From positions 1 to 37,206 of the forward strand of contig JBOFSQ010000054.1 of assembly GCA_051651625.1 (NCBI GenBank): a DNA stretch of 37,206 bases, in the 5' to 3' direction. Below are positions 25,231 to 32,507 of the stretch, one piece after another. The position numbers were made by a program, and so were the translations under genes. Source of the stretch: JBOFSQ01 sp051651625 (GTDB lineage: Bacteria > Planctomycetota > Planctomycetia > Pirellulales > Thermoguttaceae). Each line of letters starts with the position of its first letter. Position 1 is the stretch's first letter. The notes beneath the pieces were generated by a model that did not search any database, was not told where the DNA came from, and was given only the letters and a program-made list of their open reading frames with translations.

Positions 25231-25239
25231 GAGTCCGCA

Positions 25240-25959
25240 ATGAACAGAATCTCCATCAGCAGAGTTGTACTTGAGCTACTGCTGATGCAAGCGGCAGTGG
25301 TAGCGGTGAGAGCCGACGACACTCCGGCACAGGCGCAATCGCCGCCAGCAACTACAGCGAGTCCTGTGGCGCAGGCGGGTGCGCCAGCGCGGCCACAGAT
25401 TCGCCTTTTCGATAAACTTGAGTTTCGTGGTAGAATATCTACGCTCCCTCAATGGATGCGTGTCTTGACCGACAACGACAAATCCCCGATTTTTGCCGAC
25501 GACTTCAAGCTAAATCCTCAAACGACTTGGGGAGAATTCAAGAAATACGTTTTGTCATTGCCCGACAAAAAAGAGCAACTCAAAGCCGTCAACGCTTTTT
25601 GGAACAGGTGGCCATATCGTACCGATATGGACGTTTACAACCAAGAGGATTACTGGGCTATCGCCGATGAGTTTCGCCGCAATTCAGGAGATTGTGAAGA
25701 CTACAGCATTGCGAAATACTTCACACTTAAAGAACTCGGTTTTTCGCCAGACGACTTGCGTATTGTGATTGTCCGTGAGACCATTCGTGGCATTGCACAC
25801 GCGATTTTGATTGTCTATTTGGATGGCGAAGCGTGGGTTTTAGACAACCTTAGCAATGCCTTATTGCCGCACACATTTTATAAACACTACGACGCGCAGT
25901 ATTCGGTCAACGAAAACTTTCGCTGGAGTTACGTTAAACCAAAAGAGAAAGCCGAATAA
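25240..25959 (+). CDS. lapG: LapG-type periplasmic calcium-dependent cysteine protease
   Basis: LapG is a transglutaminase-like cysteine protease (DUF920 family) in the periplasm that cuts the N-terminal anchor of LapA-like adhesins and so releases biofilm cells. The 239-residue protein has a signal peptide (about 1-25, VRA before DD), a Pro/Ala-rich linker (26-52), then the catalytic domain. The catalytic triad is visible: C152 in SGDCEDYSIAKYF, H187 in GIAHAIL and D202 in WVLDNLSN. D151 and E153 beside the Cys match the residues known to bind calcium in LapG. The LPQWMRVL and FWNRWPYRTD segments are typical. The start at 25240 opens the signal peptide; the longer frame upstream is repeat sequence. 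It is followed after 17 bases by a membrane receptor-like gene, the place where lapD is expected. Confidence 0.92.
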   Translation: MNRISISRVVLELLLMQAAVVAVRADDTPAQAQSPPATTASPVAQAGAPARPQIRLFDKLEFRGRISTLPQWMRVLTDNDKSPIFADDFKLNPQTTWGEFKKYVLSLPDKKEQLKAVNAFWNRWPYRTDMDVYNQEDYWAIADEFRRNSGDCEDYSIAKYFTLKELGFSPDDLRIVIVRETIRGIAHAILIVYLDGEAWVLDNLSNALLPHTFYKHYDAQYSVNENFRWSYVKPKEKAE

Positions 25960-25976
25960 CGGCAGGAGAATCTTTT

Positions 25977-28028
25977 ATGAATCACAAATCTTCGTTCATG
26001 CATAGTCGGTATGCCGCTGCGGTGCTGGCTTGTATTGTTGCGGTTGCGTTTGGGGTTGCCTATTACTTTTGCGGGCTTGCATACGAGACCGAGTGTAATG
26101 CAATTCTGCAAGAGCAGACCGAGCAATTTACTGCGTGGGTTCAGGGTACGAATGCGTCCATCGAGCTTTGGCGTGACCAGCTTCACACGCAAGCGAAGCA
26201 AGTCACCGAACAAGATACGTTTAAGTTGTTCATGTTGGACGCGGGCGATGTGGCGACAGATGGTGATGCCAGCGGTGACGACAAATCTGTTGCTGTGAAT
26301 ACGGCGAGTTATGTTGAGCAGATTCCGCTCTTGCGCTCGATGCTGTATGACTTCATGAATTACAACGGGTTCACCGACGCTCGTTTGGTCGGTGCGAAAG
26401 GACAATCGGTCTTGTCAGCTCTGGCACGTCCCGTTCCACTTACTACCGATCAAAAACAGACCATCGAAAGCGTAATCGCAAACCAACAACCAGCATTCTC
26501 GCCAATCCGTGGGACGACTAGTGGAATGGTGATCGATTACGTTGTGCCAGTCACGGCGATTGAAAATCGTCACAACATCCTTGGGGCGTTGTTGCTAACG
26601 ATTCCGATGACCAATCAAGTCACAGCGTTTCTTGGGCGCGAAATGCGGCAAGACTTCGGGCGGACATCGTATCTCATTCAGGGCAATAATGGCGTATACC
26701 AAAACGTAGACATCCATACTGCGCAGCCGTTTGCAATCAATGCGCCTCGTACAACGTTTGTCGATGTGATTCCGTTTGGACCGCGTCTATCGTTCGGGAC
26801 GCAACCACACTTGGGGGTCTATTCTTACGGTCACAAAGTTCAACATCTCGAATGGTGGATCGTCCTTGAAATGCCGCTCGATATACTCAACTCGCGGTTC
26901 ACATCACTATTGTATCGCGTTTACGGTGCTGGCATATTGTCGGTGTTTGGGTTGGCGTTGGTCTTGGCACTTGGCTGGTGGATCGTCATCGGCAAAGAGC
27001 AGCAAGCTGCGGCGGAATACTTTAAGCGTCTCCATGCTCTCATCGCCCAGCAAAAATCGATTTTGGACAGTATCAATGTCTCACTTCAAGTCGGTTTGGT
27101 GCTGGTTGATCACAACGGATATGTTCGTGTGTTCAATCGTTCGTTTGCAAAAATGGTACAGCGCGACGACGCCGCCTTGCAAGACGCCACATTGCTATCG
27201 GTTTTCGACGGCACCAACTCCGGCGTGCTGCTAGACCGGATTCGCGCCGTCACAACCAGTCAGAAAAACACGGTGCTTGAAATGGTGATACCAACGCCGC
27301 ACGGCGACGCACTCTATCGTGTAACACTGTATCCGTATTATCCGCCAAACGGACAAAGTAATGGGGCCGTAGCGATTTTCCAAGACATCACCGAGTTCCG
27401 TCGTGCTCACAACGCCGCGCAGCAGCGTCACACCAACCTCGTCAACGCCCTCATCAGTGCGATTGAAAGTATTGACCCCTATCTCACCGGTCACTCAAAG
27501 ATGATGAGCGAGCTGGGTAATCTGATCGGAGAGGCACTCGGAATGACTCCGGCAGAACGCGAAACACTGCGGGATGCCTCGACGTTTTCGCAGGTTGGTA
27601 AGTTGTTTGTGCCGCGTGAGATTTTGACCAAAACAGGGAAACTAACTGCTGATGAACTCGCAGTGCTAAAGCAGATACCAGAGAAAGGGTATTCGGTGTT
27701 AGCGGGTATTGGTTTTGATGAAGCGACTGCGCTGGCCGTGCGGCAGATGTACGAACAACTCGATGGCAAGGGGTATCCGCAAGGGTTGAGTGGCGACGAG
27801 ATTACGGTTTATGGCAAAGTGCTGGCCCTCACCAACGCATTTGTCGCTATGAGTAGCCAGCGTGCGTTTCGAGACCGGATCGAATTGGTGGACGTGTTAG
27901 AGCGTCTGAAAAACGATACCACCCACTTTGATCCTTCACTGGTTACAACACTCAGGAAGGTACTCCTCACGCCTGCTGGTTCAGAATTGCTTGAGAAGTT
28001 CTATAGTTCTAACACGCAGAAGCGGTAG
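25977..28028 (+). CDS. Membrane PAS protein with degenerate HD-GYP domain; candidate LapD analogue
   Basis: The 683-residue inner-membrane protein has TM1 (about 11-33), a periplasmic domain of about 270 residues (Cache-like in size), TM2 (about 313-338), a PAS domain (about 355-478) and an HD-GYP domain (about 485-665). The domain is recognisable by DPYLTGHS (H506), KLFVPREILTKTGKLT, DGKGYPQGLSG (596-606) and FVAMSSQRAF. Nearly all metal ligands are changed: S538-Q539 replaces HD, I567 replaces the next His, M591-Y592 replaces the HH pair and N620 replaces the last Asp; K542 and GYP remain. It should not hydrolyse c-di-GMP but may bind it. AGGAGA lies seven bases before the ATG, 17 bases after lapG. 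In classical Lap systems lapD, a degenerate GGDEF-EAL receptor that sequesters LapG, sits here; I infer a similar role. It could instead be an unrelated sensor. Confidence 0.85.
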   Translation: MNHKSSFMHSRYAAAVLACIVAVAFGVAYYFCGLAYETECNAILQEQTEQFTAWVQGTNASIELWRDQLHTQAKQVTEQDTFKLFMLDAGDVATDGDASGDDKSVAVNTASYVEQIPLLRSMLYDFMNYNGFTDARLVGAKGQSVLSALARPVPLTTDQKQTIESVIANQQPAFSPIRGTTSGMVIDYVVPVTAIENRHNILGALLLTIPMTNQVTAFLGREMRQDFGRTSYLIQGNNGVYQNVDIHTAQPFAINAPRTTFVDVIPFGPRLSFGTQPHLGVYSYGHKVQHLEWWIVLEMPLDILNSRFTSLLYRVYGAGILSVFGLALVLALGWWIVIGKEQQAAAEYFKRLHALIAQQKSILDSINVSLQVGLVLVDHNGYVRVFNRSFAKMVQRDDAALQDATLLSVFDGTNSGVLLDRIRAVTTSQKNTVLEMVIPTPHGDALYRVTLYPYYPPNGQSNGAVAIFQDITEFRRAHNAAQQRHTNLVNALISAIESIDPYLTGHSKMMSELGNLIGEALGMTPAERETLRDASTFSQVGKLFVPREILTKTGKLTADELAVLKQIPEKGYSVLAGIGFDEATALAVRQMYEQLDGKGYPQGLSGDEITVYGKVLALTNAFVAMSSQRAFRDRIELVDVLERLKNDTTHFDPSLVTTLRKVLLTPAGSELLEKFYSSNTQKR

Positions 28029-28045
28029 CCCCGATCACATACAAC

Positions 28046-28087
28046 CAATGACGCTGAACAACCAAACAACGCGAAACAGCGTCATTG
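28046..28087 (+). terminator. Hairpin after the lapG operon
   Basis: An 11-base perfect stem (CAATGACGCTG at 28046-28056 with CAGCGTCATTG at 28077-28087) with a 20-base loop, 17 bases after the stop of the degenerate HD-GYP gene. No U-run follows, so termination is only suggested. The remaining spacer to 28301 holds the promoter of the chemoreceptor. Confidence 0.4.
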
Positions 28088-28216
28088 CGGCGGCTCGTTG
28101 CTTCGCGGCGCAAGAATACTGCCCGACTTCATTCCGCCTGCCATTGTAGTGCCGACAGACAAATTGTCTCCGTTTACGGTATACACCCCGGCGCAAGAGT
28201 TTACGAAAACGGTATC

Positions 28217-28244
28217 TTGTCTTTGTCGCTGTGGAAGGTATAAT
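28217..28244 (+). promoter_or_regulatory. Sigma-70-type promoter of the chemoreceptor gene
   Basis: TTGTCT (28217-28222), a 16-base spacer and a consensus TATAAT (28239-28244), 57 bases before the start codon. The chemoreceptor can therefore be expressed apart from the lapG operon. Confidence 0.6.
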
Positions 28245-28301
28245 TTGCGGCGTATGTGGTAACTCTCTGCAATTTCTAACTATGTTGACGGTGCAAAAGA
28301 A

Positions 28302-30038
28302 ATGAAACTCTTCGGAAAAATCCTCAGTGTCGGTGCGGTTGGCGTTGGAATGACTATTTTGGTGAGCTGTATTTCGCTCTACAACGGACGTTTGATCCAG
28401 TCGTCGATGGATAGCGAGACGCATATCCGTGCTTTTGAGGTCGAGATCGGACTTGCCAAGCTGGCCCACATCAACTGGCTTCGTACCATCGAAGACGGCC
28501 TGATTAATAGTGCCAGCGAAGTCAAAATCGGTACCGATGGGACGAAGTGCAAGTTTGGAGAGTGGTACTACGACGCTGGTGCCAAACACGTCAAAGAGAT
28601 GCCGGAAGATGTCCAAATACTGTACGACGGAATCAATACCGACCACTTGGCCGTTCACAAAATGGGCGGCACTCTGAAAGAATCGTGGAAAGTGGACGAC
28701 TTGGGGCCAGCGAAAGAATACTACAATGTCACGCTTTTGCCTGCGGCCAAAAACTTACTCGCCAAACTTGATGCACTCGATACGCTCGTGTTAGACAAGG
28801 CCCACGCGATGCGTGAAGATGCCGATGACCGTATTCACCACGCATTTGTGCCGATTATCGCTTCAAATGTCATCGGTGCAGTGGTCACATTGGTACTAGC
28901 GTGGCTAGTAGCACGCGGGATTGTGCGGGCGGTTCATAGTGGCGTTGAAGTCCTCCAGCGAATCGCACGCGATGGCGACATCGACACGCAAATCGACACA
29001 TCGCTGCTGAACCGGAAAGACGAAATCGGTCTCATCGGACGGAGCATTAAGCATATTCTTGACGACTACATCGGAGTCGCCAACATCGCCTCGACGCTTG
29101 AGGGGGGGAACTGGCATGTTAATCCAACAATAAAGAGCGAACGCGACCGGATGAACAAAAGCCTTGCGTCTATGATCGCATCGATCAATATGACGCTGGA
29201 ATCGGTGTTGCAGTCGGTCGATGTGGTTCAGCGCGGGGCGAGCCAGATTTCTACCGAATCTACACACTTGGCATCGGGTTCTTCCGAGTCGGCAGCAAGC
29301 ATTGAGCAGATTTCCTCCGTGATGCAAGACCTGCTCAGCAAAGTTCAGAGCAACACCGAAATTGCCGTCCATTCGACGGAGGCGGTTGCTGGGGCGAACG
29401 TCATAGCCGACGATGGTGGTAAGGTGATGATGAAACTTCTCGATTCGATGCGCGAGATTCGTGAGACATCGACGACGGTGAAGAAGGTAATCAAGATGAT
29501 CGACGACATAGCATTCCAAACCAACCTTCTCGCACTCAACGCGGCGGTGGAAGCGGCGCGTGCGGGGCAGCACGGTAAAGGATTCGCGGTCGTTGCCGAA
29601 GAAGTGCGAAACCTCGCCGCTCGCAGCGCGAAAGCCGCACGCGAAACCGCCGACCTGATCGACCAGAGTACGAAACAGATCGAGTCGGGAGCGTCACTGG
29701 CCGAACAGACGGGCGAGGTGTTACACAAGATCGTCGCATCGCAGAAAGATGTCGCCGAACTAGTTCAGCGGATTGCCAGCAGCAGCAAGGAACAAGCGGG
29801 CGGTGTCTCGCAGGTTGTCACCGGCGTACAGCAGCTCAGCAGCGTGACGCAAGCCAACGCCGCCGCTGCGGAAGAATCTTCGGCGGAGTCTGCCAATCTG
29901 ACATCACAAGCAGAGTCGCTCAAGCAACTGGTGGAAAAGTTCCGGTTGCGCCGCAGTCCCGACCGCCCCACCGACGAAGAATACTTCGCCGCTCACCCCG
30001 AAGTCGCCGCAAGACGACGCCGGGAAAGAGCGCGGTAA
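28302..30038 (+). CDS. Methyl-accepting chemotaxis protein with periplasmic CZB-like zinc-binding domain
   Basis: A 578-residue chemoreceptor that would signal to CheA/CheW. TM1 is about 7-27 and TM2 about 182-204, with roughly 155 residues of periplasmic domain between. This domain carries the chemoreceptor zinc-binding (CZB) pattern: H56 (HINWL), C83 (CKFGEWYY), H115 and H119 (DHLAVH). CZB domains usually sit in the cytoplasm at the C-terminus; here it is the periplasmic sensor. A HAMP-like region (about 205-260) and the signalling domain follow, with the highly conserved hairpin tip DIAFQTNLLALNAAVEAARAG at about residues 402-422. The C-terminus is Arg-rich and lacks a CheR-tethering pentapeptide. 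Possible ligands are zinc or zinc-dependent oxidants, by analogy. No strong ribosome-binding site is seen (GCAAAAGAA before the ATG). Confidence 0.92.
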   Translation: MKLFGKILSVGAVGVGMTILVSCISLYNGRLIQSSMDSETHIRAFEVEIGLAKLAHINWLRTIEDGLINSASEVKIGTDGTKCKFGEWYYDAGAKHVKEMPEDVQILYDGINTDHLAVHKMGGTLKESWKVDDLGPAKEYYNVTLLPAAKNLLAKLDALDTLVLDKAHAMREDADDRIHHAFVPIIASNVIGAVVTLVLAWLVARGIVRAVHSGVEVLQRIARDGDIDTQIDTSLLNRKDEIGLIGRSIKHILDDYIGVANIASTLEGGNWHVNPTIKSERDRMNKSLASMIASINMTLESVLQSVDVVQRGASQISTESTHLASGSSESAASIEQISSVMQDLLSKVQSNTEIAVHSTEAVAGANVIADDGGKVMMKLLDSMREIRETSTTVKKVIKMIDDIAFQTNLLALNAAVEAARAGQHGKGFAVVAEEVRNLAARSAKAARETADLIDQSTKQIESGASLAEQTGEVLHKIVASQKDVAELVQRIASSSKEQAGGVSQVVTGVQQLSSVTQANAAAAEESSAESANLTSQAESLKQLVEKFRLRRSPDRPTDEEYFAAHPEVAARRRRERAR

Positions 30039-30055
30039 GATTGCAGACTTGTTCC

Positions 30056-30091
30056 CATAGGCCTTATAGGACCTATAGGGCCTATAGGAAC
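30056..30091. repeat. CCTATAGG-type palindromic repeat before priA
   Basis: Runs of CCTTATAGG, ACCTATAGG and GCCTATAGG lie directly before the priA start and overlap its only possible ribosome-binding site (AGGAA at 30086-30090). A weak promoter-like pair TTGCAG (30041) and TTATAG (30064) overlaps the repeat. Confidence 0.6.
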
Positions 30092-30101
30092 TTCATCACC
30101 C

Positions 30102-32438
30102 GTGACCGCAACACTCTTTCTTGACGACGACAACGCTTCCAACGCCGAAGTTTGGGAGCCGGACGACTGGGCGAGTCGTGAAGTTGCGGCGGTCGTTTTG
30201 GCGGCTGGGTTTGCGAAGACGCTCGATTATCTCATCCCCGAAAGTCTCACGGGGCGAGTCGTGCCGGGTGTGCGTGTTGAGGTGCCGCTTGGTCGTGGCA
30301 ACACGCCGAAAATCGGTTATTGCGTCGCCGTTGCGCGCGGTGCCGAGGCCGACCAAATGCGCGGCGAACGCAAACTCAAAGAAATCGTCCAGCTCATTGA
30401 CGACGCGCCACTTCTCACTCACGACACGATCAAACTCGCGCGGTGGATCGCCGACTACTATTTTTGTCCACTCGGACAAGTTCTCGAAGCGGTGCTCCCA
30501 TCGGGCGTGCGAAACCACGCAGGGACGCGACTCACAAGCGTTCTCACCGCCATCGTCGAAGCAGAGTTTACGCCGTCGCAGCGCGAAGCGTTTGACAAAC
30601 TCACGAAACGTCAGCGCGACGTTCTTGCAACACTCGCGTCAACGCCATGCCCGCTCACGCTTGGTGAGCTTGCGCGGGCGGCGAAGTGCTCCTCCGTACC
30701 GATAACGCACCTCAAGAAGGTTGGATTGCTCGTTGCACAAACTGTGCGGCGCACCACGTCGGATATTGCCACAGTCGAGACCGCACCCGAACCGCCACAC
30801 CGACTCGAACCGCAGCAGCAATCCGCACTCGACAAAATCTCGCCGCTGATCGCAGCGAGCGAACACCGAACGATTCTGCTTCACGGCGTAACCGGCAGCG
30901 GCAAGACAGAAGTTTACATCCGCGCGATTGACGAAGTTGTCACGCGGGGAAAACAGGCGATAGTTTTGGTGCCGGAAATCAGTCTCACTCCGCAGACGGT
31001 CGCGCGATTTCGGAGCCGGTTTCGCCGCGTCGCCGTCTTGCACTCGCATCTCACAGACGTTGAGCGTCACCACCAGTGGCACGCAATCAAGAATGGTGAA
31101 ATTGATGTTGTTGTCGGTGCGCGGAGTGCGGTCTTCGCGCCGTTTCCGCAACTCGGACTCATCGTCATCGACGAAGAACACGAGCAGACTTTCAAACAGG
31201 ATTCCGCGCCGCGTTATCACGCACGCGCCGTCGCGCAAGTTCGCGCACGCAACGCTGATGCGGTTTTAATTCTCGGAAGCGCAACGCCATCGCTGGAGAC
31301 ATATTTCGCTGCCGAAAGAGGACGCATCGACAAAATCACGATGCTAAACCGAATCGGCAAACGCCAAATGCCCGACGTTAAAATCGTTGACCTCCGCGAC
31401 GAAGTGAGACGCGGCCTAACGCGCGGCGCGATCCACGAACGACTCCATCGCGCAATCTACGACACACTCGCCGACAACGGCCAAGTCATTTTGCTTCTCA
31501 ATCGTCGCGGTTACGCAACGCATATTCAGTGTCCGGCGTGTGGCGAAGTTGTGAAGTGCCCGCGATGCGACATCGCACTCACTCACCACAAAACTGCCGA
31601 CACCGCGATCTGTCACTACTGCGATCACACGACGGTTCCGCCGCGTCAGTGTCCGGGTTGTGGTCATCCGGCGATACGTTACAGCGGCATTGGTACGCAG
31701 CGGCTTCAGCAAGAGATTGAAGCACGTTTTCCGCAGGCCCGCGTCGTTCGTATGGACGCCGACACGATGCGCGGGCGCGGTTCGCACGAAGCTGCACTCG
31801 CCGACTTTCGCAGCGGAAAATATCAGATTCTCCTCGGCACGCAGATGATCGCCAAGGGACTCGACTTTCCGCAGGTGACGCTCGTCGGAGTTGTGAACGC
31901 CGATACGGCGATGCACATTCCAGACTTTCGCGCCGAAGAACGGACGTTTCACCTCGTCACACAAGTTGCGGGTAGAACTGGTCGCGGCCCGCGCGGTGGA
32001 CACGTTATCGTTCAGACGAGTTCGCCGACGCGGCGTGCGCTCGTTGCGGCGACGCAGCACGACTTCGTCGGTTTCGCAGCCGAAGAACTTGCGATCCGCA
32101 CGGAACTACGTTATCCGCCGCAGGAGTCGATGGTGAGATTCGTGATTCGCGGCCCGAACGAACAAGCGACGGCAGAGTTTGCAACTTCGCTGGCGTCGCG
32201 TTTTGAACTGGTCTCTGCCGACAAACTTGCAACACATCCAAACGCAATTTGCGGGCGTTGTCTCGGCCCCGCACCTGCGCCGATAACGCGGCTCCACGAC
32301 TTGTTCCGCTTTCACTTCCACCTCATCGCCCCCGACGCCGCCGCACTCCACCGCCACATCCGCGCACGTCTCGAAGGTGTAAAAACTCCCGACCCAATCC
32401 AGTGGATCATCGACGTTGACCCGATTGATATGCTGTGA
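30102..32438 (+). CDS. priA: Primosomal replication restart helicase PriA
   Basis: PriA is the 3'-5' DNA helicase that recognises stalled forks and reloads the replisome. The 778-residue protein has an N-terminal DNA-binding region, a winged-helix-like linker, Walker A GVTGSGKTEVY (about 265) and the DEEH box VIDEEHEQTFKQ (about 355). The zinc-binding insertion has eight cysteines (CPACGEVVKCPRC and CHYCDHTTVPPRQCPGCG, about 477-525). Helicase motifs V-VI follow (GTQMIAKGLDFPQVTLVGV, QVAGRTGRG). The length is normal. The start is taken as the GTG at 30102, since no ATG occurs before residue 86 and the N-terminal domain is needed; the ribosome-binding site is weak. It converges with the HEAT-repeat lipoprotein gene. 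Confidence 0.94.
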   Translation: MTATLFLDDDNASNAEVWEPDDWASREVAAVVLAAGFAKTLDYLIPESLTGRVVPGVRVEVPLGRGNTPKIGYCVAVARGAEADQMRGERKLKEIVQLIDDAPLLTHDTIKLARWIADYYFCPLGQVLEAVLPSGVRNHAGTRLTSVLTAIVEAEFTPSQREAFDKLTKRQRDVLATLASTPCPLTLGELARAAKCSSVPITHLKKVGLLVAQTVRRTTSDIATVETAPEPPHRLEPQQQSALDKISPLIAASEHRTILLHGVTGSGKTEVYIRAIDEVVTRGKQAIVLVPEISLTPQTVARFRSRFRRVAVLHSHLTDVERHHQWHAIKNGEIDVVVGARSAVFAPFPQLGLIVIDEEHEQTFKQDSAPRYHARAVAQVRARNADAVLILGSATPSLETYFAAERGRIDKITMLNRIGKRQMPDVKIVDLRDEVRRGLTRGAIHERLHRAIYDTLADNGQVILLLNRRGYATHIQCPACGEVVKCPRCDIALTHHKTADTAICHYCDHTTVPPRQCPGCGHPAIRYSGIGTQRLQQEIEARFPQARVVRMDADTMRGRGSHEAALADFRSGKYQILLGTQMIAKGLDFPQVTLVGVVNADTAMHIPDFRAEERTFHLVTQVAGRTGRGPRGGHVIVQTSSPTRRALVAATQHDFVGFAAEELAIRTELRYPPQESMVRFVIRGPNEQATAEFATSLASRFELVSADKLATHPNAICGRCLGPAPAPITRLHDLFRFHFHLIAPDAAALHRHIRARLEGVKTPDPIQWIIDVDPIDML

Positions 32439-32444
32439 GTCGGT

Positions 32445-32504
32445 CACTCGCTTACGCTTCGCGCTCTGATTCGGGGCACTCGCTTACGCTTCGTGTTCTG
32501 ATTT
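32445..32504. repeat. Two dispersed repeat units between convergent genes
   Basis: Two copies of the CACTCGCTTACGCTTCG repeat (starting at 32445 and 32477) fill the 69-base gap between the ends of priA and the HEAT-repeat lipoprotein gene. Confidence 0.8.
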
Positions 32505-32507
32505 GTT

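Noticed and set aside
25147..25239. Upstream extension of lapG
   Set aside because: It is a translation of the 90-base three-hairpin repeat and would hide the signal peptide.
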